Of a DNA stretch of 64,000 nt, positions 25,845-36,099 are shown piece after piece. Position 1 is the first letter of the stretch, and every line of letters begins with the position of its first letter. Made by a program: the position numbers and the translations under genes. This stretch comes from Shouchella patagoniensis. GTDB lineage: Bacteria > Bacillota > Bacilli > Bacillales > Bacillaceae_D. Location: the NCBI RefSeq assembly GCF_002019705.1, contig NZ_KV917377.1:680565-744564 (forward strand), given 5' to 3'. The notes beneath the pieces are model-generated. The model was not told where the DNA came from and did not search any database. It saw nothing but the letters and a program-made list of their open reading frames with translations.

Positions 25845-26660
25845 TTAACTTCTTTGAAACATACTTGAAATCAGATTAGCGGTTTCTTCAACAGCTTTAT
25901 TTGAAACATCAATAACCGGACAATTAACTCGATCCATTACTTTTTTAGCATAAGCCAACTCTTCTTTAATCCGATTAATGTTCGCATAATTTGCTTCTGA
26001 TTTTAATCCAAGTGCTTTTAATCGTTCCGTCCGAATGCTATTTAGCTTTTCTGGACTTATTTTTAACCCAATACATTTCTTAGCAGCAACTTTAAATAGC
26101 TCTTCTGGAGGTTCAACCTCTGGAACAAGAGGTACATTCGCAACTTTTAGACGTTTATGAGCTAAATATTGAGACAAAGGTGTTTTTGATGTACGAGATA
26201 CACCGATCAACACAATATCAGCTAGAATGATTCCTCGTGGGTCTCTGCCATCATCGTATTTAACGGCAAATTCAATCGCTTCTACTTTACGAAAGTATTC
26301 TTCATCAAGCCGATAAATTAAACCAGGCTCGTACCGCGGCTGTTCATTTGTTAATTGATTAATCTTTCCTAGCACAGGTCCAATGATGTCTACAGTCTCA
26401 ACGTTAGCTGCTTTTGCACTCGCAAGAAGAAACTCTTTAACCTCGGGAACAACCAATGTAAAAGCAATTAATGCTTTTGCCTTTTGAGCAATTTCTACAA
26501 CTTCTTGGATTGTTCCTTTATCTTCTACATATGGAATGCGCCGTAGTTCAACATTAGAGCCATTAAACTGACTAACAGCAGCTTTCACCACCAGTTCTGC
26601 TGTTTCCCCAACAGAATCTGAAACAATGTAGACGATTAATCGTTCTGATTGATTTGTCAT
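25845..26660 (-). CDS. yqfL: Pyruvate,phosphate dikinase / PEP synthase regulatory protein (YqfL)
   Basis: This 271-residue bifunctional serine/threonine kinase-pyrophosphorylase (DUF299) regulates PPDK or PEP synthase by ADP-dependent phosphorylation. Family marks are [17 protein letters not shown] at the start and a P-loop-like [15 protein letters not shown] near residue 150. The ATG at 26660 has GGGGG; a TTG two codons upstream is unlikely. In B. subtilis yqfL lies after ccpN and affects CcpN activity, matching the 27-base spacing here. Confidence 0.9.
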   Translation of the reverse strand: MTNQSERLIVYIVSDSVGETAELVVKAAVSQFNGSNVELRRIPYVEDKGTIQEVVEIAQKAKALIAFTLVVPEVKEFLLASAKAANVETVDIIGPVLGKINQLTNEQPRYEPGLIYRLDEEYFRKVEAIEFAVKYDDGRDPRGIILADIVLIGVSRTSKTPLSQYLAHKRLKVANVPLVPEVEPPEELFKVAAKKCIGLKISPEKLNSIRTERLKALGLKSEANYANINRIKEELAYAKKVMDRVNCPVIDVSNKAVEETANLISSMFQRS

Positions 26661-26687
26661 GAACAATCCCCCATTCCCCTAACTAAA

Positions 26688-27332
26688 TCAACTAGTTTCA
26701 TTTGTAGCCAGATCTACTAGCAGTGATGTCATATTTGTTTTCGTAATCCGCCCAATAACTTCATATCCAGAACCCACCTCAACCTTTTTTACAATCGGCA
26801 GGCCATCGATTTGTCTAGAAATAAGCTTTTGAGCTACTTCAATAACAGAGTCATCCTTTTCACACATCGTAATGTTAGGCATTCGTGTCATAATAACGCT
26901 AACTGGAATTGTCTCAATTGCTTGTCCACCCATACTTGCCCGAAGCAAGTCTTTTCTTGAAGCAACTCCAACTAATGTTGAATCGCCGTCTACGATAAAC
27001 AGTGTACCGCAATCTTCTAAGAACATCGTACAAATCGCCTCATATACCGAAGTCGATTGCTCAATTAGTACCGGTCTAGATTGGTAATGGTGAACTTTAA
27101 TCTTTTGAATTTCATCAGAGAGATCACGTGTATCAGTTTTTCCTGTGAAAAAATAGCCCACACGAGGTCGAGCGTCCAAAAATCCGGCCATTGTTAAAAT
27201 AGCCAGATCCGGACGCAAGGTCGCTCTCGTTAACGACAGACGTTCAGCAATATGCTCGCCTGTAATTGGACCGTTTTCTTTCACGATATCTATTATTCGA
27301 TGCTGTCTTTTTGAAAGTTCGATTGGACTCAC
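26688..27332 (-). CDS. ccpN: CcpN, repressor of gluconeogenic genes
   Basis: This 214-residue regulator has an N-terminal winged helix (SKRQHRIIDIVKENGPITGEHIAERL) and two CBS domains (about 75-205, with FIVDGDSTLVGVASRKDLLR). In B. subtilis CcpN represses gapB and pckA on glycolytic substrates. The sequence is very close to B. subtilis YqzB/CcpN (TRATLRPDLAILTM). The start is GTG 27330-27332 with a weak, partly overlapping ribosome binding site, so expression may be low or coupled to glyS, which ends 24 bases upstream. Confidence 0.93.
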   Translation of the reverse strand: MSPIELSKRQHRIIDIVKENGPITGEHIAERLSLTRATLRPDLAILTMAGFLDARPRVGYFFTGKTDTRDLSDEIQKIKVHHYQSRPVLIEQSTSVYEAICTMFLEDCGTLFIVDGDSTLVGVASRKDLLRASMGGQAIETIPVSVIMTRMPNITMCEKDDSVIEVAQKLISRQIDGLPIVKKVEVGSGYEVIGRITKTNMTSLLVDLATNETS

Positions 27333-27356
27333 CTCTCTTAAACCAGGACCATGCTC

Positions 27357-29444
27357 TTATGCCGCAAAAATAATTTGCTGAAAGTCTGCATAAGAGTGAA
27401 TCGATGCTGCTAACCTCTTTAACAAGGCAAGACGATTTGTGCGTACAGCATCGTTATCAGTCATGACCATCGTATGTTCAAAAAACTCGTTAATAGTTGA
27501 ACGGCATTCAGCAAGCGCATGAAATGCAGCGTATGCATCATTTTCTTCCCAAGCTTGCACAAGGTTAGACTCCACTCTAATCGTTGAAGACAATAGCGAT
27601 GATTCTTTTTCATTCTCAAAAAATTCTTCTGAAACAGAAACATCTTGGTCTGCTTTTCTAGCCAAATTGGTTACTCTGCTCAACGCCTCAATTGTTTCTT
27701 TGAATCCTGACTGAACAACTTCTTCTGATAACACTTTGGCCTTTGAAAATACTGTGTAGACATCAACAAGAGGGGCAGCAAGCACCGCATCAACCAAGTC
27801 ATAGCGGTATCCTTGTTCAACCATTAAATATTTCAGTCGGCTAATAAAGAAACGATTAAGTTCTTCCCTAGTAGTTTCGACATCTGTTGACATAAACCCT
27901 TTTTTTTGTACTTGCTCCAGAGCAAAATTCACCAATTTCGTTATCGTAATAGAGATATTTTTATCCAGTAATGTTTGTACAATTCCAGTCGCTTGACGTC
28001 GAAGTGCATACGGATCTTGTGAACCTGTAGGAATTAAACCAATCGCAAAACAAGAGACAATCGTATCTAACTTATCTGCAATAGAAAGAATCGCACCTGT
28101 ATCTGATGAAGGAGTATGATCACCAGCAAAACGAGGTAAATATTGTTCAAAGATAGCAAGAGCTGTTTCTGATGATTCACCAGCCTTGCTTGCATAGTCT
28201 TGACCCATTTGCCCTTGCAATTCTGGGAATTCTCCCACCATATGCGTAACCAGATCAAACTTCGCAAAGGTAGCTGCTCGATTTAAACTTTCTTTCCTTT
28301 CATTTGTAAGACCAACTTCATTAGCAAGCCATAGAGATAACTCTTTCGTACGCTCCACTTTTTCTCCAGTTGTTCCGATGGCCTCATGGAAAACAATTTT
28401 ATCTAATTTCTTATTTAGATCTTCAATTGAACGTTTTTGGTCTTCATGATAAAAGAAGGCTGCATCTGCGAGACGCGCACGTAGTACTTTTTCATTACCT
28501 CGTGCAACATTCTCTAACTCGTTAGAATTCCCGTTTCTTACTGTGATAAAAAAAGGTTGAAGTGTGCCTTCAGTTGTTTCAACAGGAAAGTATCGTTGAT
28601 GTTCACGCATAGTTGTAATTAATACTTCCTTCGGCAAATCCAAGTAGACCTCTTCAAAAGTACCATACAACGCTGTTGGGTATTCAACCAGATTTGTTAC
28701 TTCGTTAAGCAACGCCTCATCGACCGGTATGAGCCAGTCTTGCTTCTTTTCAATTTCTTTCAACTGCGCTACTATTGTAGCTTTGCGTTTTTCGGAATCC
28801 GCTATGACAAACTCAGCTTTTAATGATTCTTCATAATTCATAGGATTTGTAAGCTCAATTTCATTACCTAAGAATCGATGTCCCCTTGTTTGACGACCTG
28901 TCTCTATATCCGTAATAGTGAAAGGTATAACCTCTTCGCCATATAAAGCAACTAACCAACGAATCGGACGAGCAAAACGCATATCATACGTATTCCAGCG
29001 CATGTTCTTCGCAAACGTCAGACCAGTAATTAACTCTTTAAATTCCACTAATAATTCAGCTGTATCTAGTCCCTGTTTAAATGTTTTTGCAAACACATAG
29101 TCAGTGCCATTTATTTCTTTAAAGATAAGTTTTTCAGGATCTACACCTTGACCTCTAGCAAACCCAAGTGCTGCTTTTGTCCATTCACCATTATCATCAA
29201 GGGCTATTTTTTTTGCTGGCCCTCTCGCTTCTCCACTCACATCTGGTTGTCTATCTACTAGACCTTCTACTAGTAAGGCAAGCCTTCTTGGTGTGGCAAA
29301 CGCACGAATCGTTTTATATGTTAATTCTTTCTCTTTTAGCCATGCTTCTGTTTTCTCGGTAAATTGATTAATTGCGGAGTTAACAAATCTCGCCGGCAGC
29401 TCTTCTAATCCAATTTCAATTAAAAACGGCTTAGTTGTTGTCAT
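27357..29444 (-). CDS. glyS: Glycyl-tRNA synthetase beta subunit
   Basis: The beta subunit of the alpha2-beta2 bacterial glycyl-tRNA synthetase binds and positions tRNA-Gly. The 695-residue protein starts [18 protein letters not shown] and carries the central HD-like region ([20 protein letters not shown]) and a C-terminal anticodon-binding helical domain. Its ATG lies inside the glyQ 3' end (14-base overlap), giving coupled synthesis of the two subunits. Length is normal for the family. Confidence 0.97.
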   Translation of the reverse strand: MTTTKPFLIEIGLEELPARFVNSAINQFTEKTEAWLKEKELTYKTIRAFATPRRLALLVEGLVDRQPDVSGEARGPAKKIALDDNGEWTKAALGFARGQGVDPEKLIFKEINGTDYVFAKTFKQGLDTAELLVEFKELITGLTFAKNMRWNTYDMRFARPIRWLVALYGEEVIPFTITDIETGRQTRGHRFLGNEIELTNPMNYEESLKAEFVIADSEKRKATIVAQLKEIEKKQDWLIPVDEALLNEVTNLVEYPTALYGTFEEVYLDLPKEVLITTMREHQRYFPVETTEGTLQPFFITVRNGNSNELENVARGNEKVLRARLADAAFFYHEDQKRSIEDLNKKLDKIVFHEAIGTTGEKVERTKELSLWLANEVGLTNERKESLNRAATFAKFDLVTHMVGEFPELQGQMGQDYASKAGESSETALAIFEQYLPRFAGDHTPSSDTGAILSIADKLDTIVSCFAIGLIPTGSQDPYALRRQATGIVQTLLDKNISITITKLVNFALEQVQKKGFMSTDVETTREELNRFFISRLKYLMVEQGYRYDLVDAVLAAPLVDVYTVFSKAKVLSEEVVQSGFKETIEALSRVTNLARKADQDVSVSEEFFENEKESSLLSSTIRVESNLVQAWEENDAYAAFHALAECRSTINEFFEHTMVMTDNDAVRTNRLALLKRLAASIHSYADFQQIIFAA

Positions 29445-30324
29445 CGGAAGACCCTCCCTTTTTTAACATTGGAAATCCGAGCGCTTCCCGCGCTTCATAG
29501 TAGTGACGTGCTGCTTTTCGAGCAAGTGTACGCACTCGACCAATATATCCTGTGCGTTCCGTAACAGAAATCGCACCTCGTGCATCAAGTAAATTAAACG
29601 TATGAGAACATTTTAGAATATAATCATAGGCAGGAAAAACTAGATTTTTTTCAAGTGCTCGACCAGCTTCCTTCTCGTATGTTGCAAATAAAGAAAACAA
29701 CATATCTGTATCCGATACTTCAAACGTGTAAGTTGAGTGTTCATATTCGGGTTGCAAGAATATATCCCCATAGCTAAAACCTTCGACCCACTCCAGCTCA
29801 AAAACGTTTTCTTTGTCTTGAATATATGTCGCGAGGCGTTCCAGCCCATATGTGATTTCAGCAGAAACTGGGTTGGCCTCCATGCCGCCAACTTGTTGGA
29901 AATATGTAAATTGCGTAATTTCCATCCCATCAAGCCACACTTCCCAACCTAACCCTGCACAACCAAGTGTTGGATTTTCCCAGTTATCTTCTACAAATCG
30001 TATATCATGCTTTAAAGGATCAATGCCCAAGGCCCGCAAACTATCTAAGTATAGTTCTTGAATATTAATTGGAGAAGGTTTCATGATAACCTGAAATTGA
30101 TGGTGTTGATATAAACGATTTGGGTTTTCTCCATAACGACCATCTGCTGGTCTACGAGACGGTTCCACATACGCAACATTCCATGGCTCTGGACCAATTG
30201 TACGGAGTAACGTATGTGGACTCATCGTTCCCGCACCTTTCTCAGTATCGTACGCATTTAAAATGATACAGTTCTGCTTTGCCCAAAAAGATTGTAAGGT
30301 TAATATCATTGTTTGTACATTCAT
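29431..30324 (-). CDS. glyQ: Glycyl-tRNA synthetase alpha subunit
   Basis: The catalytic alpha subunit forms glycyl-adenylate. The 297-residue protein has the class II core: [46 protein letters not shown] (motif 2 region), and [24 protein letters not shown], nearly identical to B. subtilis GlyQ. RBS AAGGAGGAA precedes the ATG. Expression is controlled by the T-box leader upstream (30345-30575). Confidence 0.97.
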   Translation of the reverse strand: MNVQTMILTLQSFWAKQNCIILNAYDTEKGAGTMSPHTLLRTIGPEPWNVAYVEPSRRPADGRYGENPNRLYQHHQFQVIMKPSPINIQELYLDSLRALGIDPLKHDIRFVEDNWENPTLGCAGLGWEVWLDGMEITQFTYFQQVGGMEANPVSAEITYGLERLATYIQDKENVFELEWVEGFSYGDIFLQPEYEHSTYTFEVSDTDMLFSLFATYEKEAGRALEKNLVFPAYDYILKCSHTFNLLDARGAISVTERTGYIGRVRTLARKAARHYYEAREALGFPMLKKGGSSDDNN

Positions 30325-30344
30325 CTTCTTAAATTTCCTCCTTA

Positions 30345-30575
30345 TAGCGCAAAAGACAAAAAACTCTCGTCCCTACGCCTCAATTGGCGTAGGGACGAGA
30401 GTAACCCGCGGTTCCACCCTACTTATTAAACACATGCGTGTTTAATCGCTTTTTTCCGAATATGCTCAAGAATTGCCTCCACCAATTGCCAGACATCTCT
30501 AGCTCTCACCACCCTAGAGTCGCTTTTGTCCTTATTCAATCGCTGTTTTTTTCCATCATCGCATCTATAATCGTA
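30345..30575 (-). promoter_or_regulatory. Glycyl T-box leader of glyQS
   Basis: The minus-strand leader carries the T-box core AGGGTGGAACCGCGGG (30405-30420), which pairs with uncharged tRNA CCA, followed by a strong terminator (30364-30401). Upstream stem I sequence contains GGAGGC, whose GGC is a candidate glycine specifier (a second GGC occurs nearby). When tRNA-Gly is uncharged the antiterminator forms and glyQS is transcribed. The specifier choice would need a folded model. Confidence 0.9.
30364..30401 (-). terminator. T-box regulated terminator
   Basis: A perfect 16-base stem CTCTCGTCCCTACGCC/GGCGTAGGGACGAGAG is followed by TTTTTTGTC in the minus strand transcript. Its 5' arm follows the T-box core, so it competes with the antiterminator. 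Confidence 0.9.
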
Positions 30576-30581
30576 AAGTTA

Positions 30582-30610
30582 ATTATATGGAAATTATTTA
30601 TCTTTGTCAA
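30582..30610 (-). promoter_or_regulatory. Sigma-A promoter of glyQS, -35 inside recO
   Basis: Minus-strand TTGACA-N17-TATAAT is a perfect consensus. The -35 hexamer overlaps the last codons of recO (Val-Asp-Lys) and the -10 lies just after its stop codon at 30594-30596. Confidence 0.88.
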
Positions 30611-31370
30611 CCTTTATCAATCCCATATCCAACTTTTCAATTTGGTTTATAAACCTTCTTGACTTTAACTGTATTCCTACATATTCATCGTAGTACATAG
30701 AAATCATCTGGTTCATTTGTTTTTTTGTTTTATCAGAAACAGAAATCGTACCAACTTTGTTTAAGTCAACATAATACAATGTTCTCAACAGTTTCGCCGC
30801 AGCTAACTTTAAAAGAAATGAATGCTCATCTCTATGTATACAATCGCGACACAAAAAACCCGCTAACCGGATTGAGAATCCAACAGGATCTTTCTCATCT
30901 GATTGGCAGACAACACAACAATCCAACTGAGGTTTTGCACCTGCAACAGGCAACATCTTCATATCAAAGATTCTTGCAATCACTTCTGGGTCGACTCCTG
31001 CGTTTATTTGTTTTAAGGAGAGTAAAAGCCAATCATATAAGAAAAAATGAGTTTGTCGTTCTTCCGTCAATTTATCAACCAACTCAACAATATAAGCTGC
31101 ATAAGCCGATTTTATAATATCAAACTGAATTTCTTTAAATGAATGAACGGCCTCACCTTGGTTTAACGAAGGCAGACCGTTTCCTTGATAATAAAGAAAG
31201 TTCCCATGGATAAATGGTTGCATGACTGCAGCAAAGCGGCTATTTGATTTTTTTGCTCCTTTTGCTAATACAGCTAATTTTCCGTTCTCTTTTGTATAAA
31301 TTGTGGCAATTTTATTGGTTTCACCATAATCAATTGTTTTTAATACTATGGCATCTTGTTTTTTTAACAT
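30594..31370 (-). CDS. recO: DNA repair protein RecO
   Basis: RecO anneals SSB-coated DNA and loads RecA with RecR. The 258-residue protein has an N-terminal OB fold (KKQDAIVLKTIDYGETNKIATIYT), a helical domain, and a zinc site C152-C155 / C174-C177 (CVVC, CRDC). RBS AAGGATGG. It follows the tiny yqzL gene and precedes glyQ, the B. subtilis order. No terminator separates it from the glyQS promoter, so readthrough into the T-box leader is possible. Confidence 0.94.
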   Translation of the reverse strand: MLKKQDAIVLKTIDYGETNKIATIYTKENGKLAVLAKGAKKSNSRFAAVMQPFIHGNFLYYQGNGLPSLNQGEAVHSFKEIQFDIIKSAYAAYIVELVDKLTEERQTHFFLYDWLLLSLKQINAGVDPEVIARIFDMKMLPVAGAKPQLDCCVVCQSDEKDPVGFSIRLAGFLCRDCIHRDEHSFLLKLAAAKLLRTLYYVDLNKVGTISVSDKTKKQMNQMISMYYDEYVGIQLKSRRFINQIEKLDMGLIKVDKDK

Positions 31371-31397
31371 AGCCCATCCTTACAGCAAGCTGCGGCA

Positions 31398-31541
31398 TTA
31401 CGAAAAAGTCGAATCAGATAAATCCTCTACTTGCGTCATTTCTAATTCATCCGTTTCTATGTCTCGCTCCAATTCTTTATGAAGCAAATAGGTTTCAATA
31501 TTCCCCGTTTGAGAAAACAACTTCCAAGATAGAACAAGCAC
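31398..31541 (-). CDS. yqzL: YqzL-like 47-residue protein
   Basis: A short GTG-started frame with AAGGGTGG upstream encodes 47 residues beginning MLVLSWKLFSQTGNIETYLL. The WK-FSQTGNI-TYLL block is the signature of B. subtilis YqzL (also 47 residues), which likewise lies between era and recO. The rest is acidic. Function is unknown; it ends 27 bases before recO and is probably co-transcribed. Confidence 0.85.
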   Translation of the reverse strand: MLVLSWKLFSQTGNIETYLLHKELERDIETDELEMTQVEDLSDSTFS

Positions 31542-31696
31542 GTTAATTCGCCACCCTTCTCTCTCATTCTTCTGTTGTATTTTGACCTGAACACGCCCGA
31601 CTCATGCGATGGAAATATTGTTAATTTACCGCGCTTGACTTCTTAAATTTGGTTAATTTTATCAGTTATTTTTAATCATAATTCAGTTCAAATAAA

Positions 31697-31735
31697 AAAA
31701 CAATGGTCAAACGCCTAAGTTTGAGCCATTGTTTT
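31697..31735. terminator. Terminator after era
   Basis: AAAACAATGGTCAAAC pairs with GTTTGAGCCATTGTTTT with one bulged base. It follows the era stop on the minus strand and ends the yqfC-era gene run. The rest of 31542-31741 shows no further gene. Confidence 0.85.
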
Positions 31736-31741
31736 CTTTAT

Positions 31742-32650
31742 TTAATATTCGTCCTCATTAAAACCATAATCCTTTAATTGCGAAGGTCGATTCCGCCAAT
31801 CTTTTTGTACTTTAACCCAAAGCTCCAGAAAGACACTAGAACCAAGCAATGCTTCAATATCCGTTCGCGCAAGTTGGCCAATTTCTTTTAACATTGATCC
31901 TCTTTTTCCGATAATAATCCCTTTTTGCGATGATCGTTCAACAATAATTGTCGCACCTACGTAAATCTTTCCATTATCTCGTCTCTTCATTTGTTCAATC
32001 ACTACAGCTAGAGAATGTGGGATTTCTTCTTTCGTTAAATGAAGTGCCTTCTCTCTCACTAACTCGGCTACTATAAAACGCTCTGGATGATCTGTTACTT
32101 GGTCACTTGGATAGTATTGTGGTCCTTCCTCCATGTTATTAATTATTTGTTCCATCATCGTTGGAACATTATTACCATCGAGAGCTGAAATGGGGATAAT
32201 TTCTTCAAATTGATAACGTTCCCTATACTGATCGATCACTTCAAGAAGTGCATCCGGATGAATTTTATCGATTTTATTTACAATTAAAAACACAGGTGTC
32301 TTGGTTTCATTTAATCGATCAATAATAAACTGCTCTCCTGGTCCAAACTTAGCATCAGCCTCGATTACATAAAGAATTAAATCCACTTCTCGAAGAGTGT
32401 TTTTTGCTACTTTCATCATAAAATCACCTAAGCGGTGTTTAGGTTTATGAATTCCAGGTGTATCTATAAAGACAACTTGTGCCTCGTTATCTGTATATAC
32501 ACCTTGAATTTTATTACGCGTTGTTTGGGGCTTGTCCGACATGATTGCAATTTTTTGACCAATAACACGATTCAATAACGTGGACTTGCCTACATTTGGC
32601 CGTCCTATTATTGAAACAAAACCAGACTTAAATTCGTTTTCTTGATTCAT
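31742..32650 (-). CDS. era: GTPase Era
   Basis: Essential GTPase of 30S ribosome assembly that binds the 3' end of 16S rRNA. The 302-residue protein has G1 GRPNVGKST (16-24), G2 region [10 protein letters not shown]3 DTPGI, G4 NKID, G5 SAL, and a C-terminal KH domain with the GxxG-type loop [13 protein letters not shown]. The start lies within the end of cdd (23-base overlap), with GGAGG upstream. It neighbours ybeY, another 16S rRNA maturation factor. Confidence 0.97.
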   Translation of the reverse strand: MNQENEFKSGFVSIIGRPNVGKSTLLNRVIGQKIAIMSDKPQTTRNKIQGVYTDNEAQVVFIDTPGIHKPKHRLGDFMMKVAKNTLREVDLILYVIEADAKFGPGEQFIIDRLNETKTPVFLIVNKIDKIHPDALLEVIDQYRERYQFEEIIPISALDGNNVPTMMEQIINNMEEGPQYYPSDQVTDHPERFIVAELVREKALHLTKEEIPHSLAVVIEQMKRRDNGKIYVGATIIVERSSQKGIIIGKRGSMLKEIGQLARTDIEALLGSSVFLELWVKVQKDWRNRPSQLKDYGFNEDEY

Positions 32651-33041
32651 TCATATCCTCCGCTTTGAAAAAACCCGGCAAAAGTTCTTGCACAGTTGTC
32701 TTTTTCCATTTTCCATTTATATTACTTAAATATACAGGCATGTCTGGTAAACAAAGTTCCGCTAGAACTTGCCTGCAAGCTCCACATGGCGATACCGGAT
32801 CAGGTGTATCAGCTGCCACAGCAATCGCTTTAAAAGGCAACTGTCCCGGCTGGTATGCTTTGAATATAGCCGTCCGCTCTGCACAATTGGCTAAGCTATA
32901 TGCAGCATTTTCTATATTGGCACCTTGGACGATTGACCCATCATCTAATAACAACGCCGCACCAACTTGAAAATTTGAATAAGGTGTATATGCTTGCGAC
33001 CGGGCTTCGATCGCTTTTTTTACCAGATCGTCAGTCAACAT
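32628..33041 (-). CDS. cdd: Cytidine deaminase
   Basis: This is the pyrimidine salvage enzyme converting cytidine/deoxycytidine to uridine/deoxyuridine. The 137-residue tetrameric-type protein has the zinc site C53-A-E55 (NCAERTA, catalytic Glu 55) and PCGAC (C86, C89), plus SNFQVGAAL. The ATG at 33041 has AAGGAGG; upstream in-frame codons are not supported. dgkA-cdd-era order is conserved in Bacillus. Confidence 0.95.
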   Translation of the reverse strand: MLTDDLVKKAIEARSQAYTPYSNFQVGAALLLDDGSIVQGANIENAAYSLANCAERTAIFKAYQPGQLPFKAIAVAADTPDPVSPCGACRQVLAELCLPDMPVYLSNINGKWKKTTVQELLPGFFKAEDMNESRKRI

Positions 33042-33054
33042 TTCTCTACCTCCT

Positions 33055-33444
33055 TTACTGAAACAAAGCAATAATATAAGGAATAAAAATCCACAAACCT
33101 ATAACAACAGCAAACAAACAAAAAACAAACACGCCTGCTGCAGAAATATCTTTTGCTCGTTCTGCTAAAGGGTGATATTCCTCCGTCACCAAATCAACAG
33201 TCCGTTCAATCGCCGTATTGATCGTTTCAACAGTCAATACTCCTCCAATAACTAAAATTAGTAGTAACCACTCAACATAGTCTACAGAAAAATACCAAGC
33301 CGCACCAATAACAGCCATTCCACCTATGAGATGAATTTGCATATTTTGTTCGTTTTTCACTACGTACATTAGCCCTGAAAAAGCATAATAAAACGAGCGA
33401 AAAAAACGCCTTATCCCTCTACGATTTCGATCTCCCAATGCCAT
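33055..33444 (-). CDS. dgkA: Undecaprenol / diacylglycerol kinase (DgkA family)
   Basis: This small integral membrane lipid kinase has 129 residues and three or four membrane helices. It shows the family motifs FFRSFYYAFSGL, KNEQNMQIHL, VETINTAIERTVDL (catalytic E and metal-binding ETxNTAIE) and AERAKDISAAGVF. In Gram-positives this family phosphorylates undecaprenol to recycle the cell-wall carrier lipid. Start chosen at ATG 33444 (MALGDRNRR), 26 bases inside the ybeY 3' end, with GAGGAG upstream at slightly long spacing. Confidence 0.92.
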   Translation of the reverse strand: MALGDRNRRGIRRFFRSFYYAFSGLMYVVKNEQNMQIHLIGGMAVIGAAWYFSVDYVEWLLLILVIGGVLTVETINTAIERTVDLVTEEYHPLAERAKDISAAGVFVFCLFAVVIGLWIFIPYIIALFQ

Positions 33445-33901
33445 AGGATTGTAAAATCTCCTCTTGTTTAGTGAACATCTGCTTTTCGTCATTTTCATTC
33501 ATATGATCGTACCCAAGCAAATGTAGAAATCCATGAACTACTAAGAAAGCTAATTCTCGTTCAAATGAATGTCCATAATCATGCGCTTGGCTTTTAATAT
33601 GTCCTACAGAAACGATGATATCACCTAGCATGTTTGGCATGCCTTCTGGTAGTATATCAAAACTTCCCTCTTCTTCACCATCATTTAATGCAAATGAAAG
33701 TACATCCGTCGCTTTATCAATACCACGATGATCTCTATTCAGCTCTTTAATCGCTTCTTCATGAACAAATGTGACTGACAATTCACTAGGACGCTCCAGT
33801 AGTTCTGCCTCACCTGCATGGTGTAAAACGTTTTCAACAAGTCGCAGTTGCTCCATTGTTAATGTATGCGTTTCATCAATAATATCTACTTCAATCATCA
33901 T
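33419..33901 (-). CDS. ybeY: Endoribonuclease YbeY
   Basis: This zinc endonuclease is involved in 16S rRNA 3' maturation and ribosome quality control. The 160-residue protein has the metal motif H-G-F-L-H-L-L-G-Y-D-H with ligands H123, H127 and H133, and the upstream ATDVLSFALND and MLGDIIVS blocks. Its start overlaps the pgpH stop (ATGA-type) and its end overlaps dgkA, so pgpH-ybeY-dgkA are translationally coupled. Confidence 0.96.
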   Translation of the reverse strand: MMIEVDIIDETHTLTMEQLRLVENVLHHAGEAELLERPSELSVTFVHEEAIKELNRDHRGIDKATDVLSFALNDGEEEGSFDILPEGMPNMLGDIIVSVGHIKSQAHDYGHSFERELAFLVVHGFLHLLGYDHMNENDEKQMFTKQEEILQSYGIGRSKS

Positions 33902-36060
33902 TTTTCTCCTTTAAGTTTTTCTTCTGGGTATTCAATGCGTTGATGAAACGTGCCATTTAATGTCTCACACATCGAAACTTTAATTTGGTTTAATTCACCT
34001 AATGTAAGATCAGACTCATCAAACTGTCCATCTTCTAACTTCTCTTTAATTATTTTATCAACCAAGTTTTCTATCTTATCCGGTGTCGGCTTTTGCATTG
34101 ACCGCACAGCCGCCTCCACACTGTCAGCAATAGACACAATTGAATTTACTTTTGTTTGTGGTTTTGGCCCAGGATAGCGGAACTGCGATTCTGGAACAGG
34201 TTGATCCGCCTCTTCACTTGCTTTATGATAGAAAAATTTTAATAAACTTGTGCCGTGATGTTGCTCCGCAATATCAACAATTTCTCTCGGCATTTTATAT
34301 TGCCGTAACAATTCTGCGCCATCTTGAGGATGAGAGATAATAATGGTTTTGCTCAATTGTGGCGATATTTTATCATGTGCATTTTCCCCTTTTAATTGAT
34401 TCTCAATAAAGAAGTGGGGCCGCCTTGTTTTTCCAAGGTCATGATAATATGCACCCACACGAGCTAGCAGTCCGTTCTCACCCAATACTTCACACGCCGC
34501 TTCAGCTAAATTACCTACCACAACGCTATGATGATATGTACCTGGCGCTTCAGTTAAGATTTTACGCAATAAGGGATGGTTTGGATTAGACAATTCAATT
34601 AAACGCGTGACGGATAGTATCCCAAAGCCAGTTTCAATAAAAGGCAATAACCCAATTGTTAAAACAGATGCAACAAACGCTGACAAGAAAGCAGCAGAGA
34701 AATGTAATCCTAACTCTCCCCAGTTTAAATGGATGCTTTTCATCAAAAGCAATGCAAGTACTGTTAAACAATTTACACAAGTAACATAAAAACCAGCTCT
34801 AAGAATTCGCGTCGCTTTATTTGTACTATTCAAGAAGTAAGTTGCTGTTAGACAACTGACAAAAATATAAAATCCATACGTAAACGCGAACATGCTTGTT
34901 GAATCATGATTATAAAAAAGACTGCCAATAATCGCAAACAAAAAACTTGTCACTATTGCAATTTTAGGCTGTAATAGTAAAGTCAACAACATTGCCCCTG
35001 CTGCAGCAGGAACAGCAAAACCAAACCCATTAATGTTTAGCAACCCTTCAAGGTAACTGTATAGTTTCATCAATATTAAAATGACGACAAAAACAATCGC
35101 AAACATTAGTAAATGCGAGTTATTGGTTGCAACAGACGTATTCGAATCATTTAAGAAATACGTCAATATACCAATTAGCAGAACGATAAATAACGCTAAA
35201 CCGATATAAGGGTAAATAATTAGAGAATCATCCAACAGACCCACCAAGCGCAGCTGTTCATAAACTTGATGATTAATCATATCTCCTTCTTTAACAATCA
35301 GTTCACCGTCACGAATAAGAACTGGTTCCACAGCATCAGAAGCTTCTTGACGAAGGCGCTGCGTCGCTTCTGCATCATACGTAACATTAAATACAATCGC
35401 AAGGTCTACAATATTCGTTACAGCATCTCGCACGTCGGAATTTAGTGTCGATACGCCAGAGACTTGCTCTTCTGCTTGATCTTTGGCTTCTTGCAAAGTT
35501 CCAATTCGGATTTGCTGGCTCATTGTTTCATGAACTGTATCAAGAGCGGTGTCTAACGCTCCTTGAAACTGGTTATCTGATGCATTTAATAAAGCCACAA
35601 TTGATTCATCATCAAGGTCTGCATTTGTCGTATCCGAAAAGTCTGTCCGAACTTTTTCAATTTGATCATCAACGGTTACTTCGTCTTCACTATCCTCTTC
35701 AGCTTCGGTATCAGTACCATTTCTTACGCGCTCAATCACACTAAAAATATCATCAACTTGTTGAACACGTTCCTCTTCATACTTCGTATTATGACGAGTT
35801 TGAGAATCGATACTTGCCACCGCATCAGACCGCCGTTGTTCCGTAGCGGCTTGATCTACAACCGTTATTGGCGCTCTAATGTCTGTTTCTGCTTGTTCCG
35901 ATAGATTTATTGACAAACGCTCTGGAATCACATTATCTAGCATTAAACTATACATCAAAAGGCCAAGTAGCGTAATGATAACAGTCCTAATATAAGGTTG
36001 TTGCTTCATTTTTCGCCACCAGGTTCTGGTGGCCGATGTTTTAGGTTTATTTGCTGACAA
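33898..36060 (-). CDS. pgpH: PgpH (YqfF), 7TM-HD cyclic di-AMP phosphodiesterase
   Basis: This 720-residue membrane enzyme hydrolyses c-di-AMP. Layout: N-terminal membrane helix (residues 25-40), a large extracytoplasmic 7TMR-HDED domain (about 45-275), seven membrane helices (about 278-475), then a cytoplasmic HD domain with GTYHHSVVVGNLAEAA, YYHDLGKT (the HD pair) and ISHPQDGAELL. It starts at TTG 36058-36060 with GAGGTG. It lies between phoH and ybeY as in B. subtilis. Confidence 0.95.
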   Translation of the reverse strand: MSANKPKTSATRTWWRKMKQQPYIRTVIITLLGLLMYSLMLDNVIPERLSINLSEQAETDIRAPITVVDQAATEQRRSDAVASIDSQTRHNTKYEEERVQQVDDIFSVIERVRNGTDTEAEEDSEDEVTVDDQIEKVRTDFSDTTNADLDDESIVALLNASDNQFQGALDTALDTVHETMSQQIRIGTLQEAKDQAEEQVSGVSTLNSDVRDAVTNIVDLAIVFNVTYDAEATQRLRQEASDAVEPVLIRDGELIVKEGDMINHQVYEQLRLVGLLDDSLIIYPYIGLALFIVLLIGILTYFLNDSNTSVATNNSHLLMFAIVFVVILILMKLYSYLEGLLNINGFGFAVPAAAGAMLLTLLLQPKIAIVTSFLFAIIGSLFYNHDSTSMFAFTYGFYIFVSCLTATYFLNSTNKATRILRAGFYVTCVNCLTVLALLLMKSIHLNWGELGLHFSAAFLSAFVASVLTIGLLPFIETGFGILSVTRLIELSNPNHPLLRKILTEAPGTYHHSVVVGNLAEAACEVLGENGLLARVGAYYHDLGKTRRPHFFIENQLKGENAHDKISPQLSKTIIISHPQDGAELLRQYKMPREIVDIAEQHHGTSLLKFFYHKASEEADQPVPESQFRYPGPKPQTKVNSIVSIADSVEAAVRSMQKPTPDKIENLVDKIIKEKLEDGQFDESDLTLGELNQIKVSMCETLNGTFHQRIEYPEEKLKGEK

Positions 36061-36099
36061 ATACGGTCACCTCACCTTTACCTTGGCACAACTCTCTTT

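Noticed and set aside
35445-36000. Open frames opposite pgpH and opposite many other genes
   Set aside because: No ribosome binding sites, low-complexity composition and complete overlap with conserved genes show they are antisense shadows.
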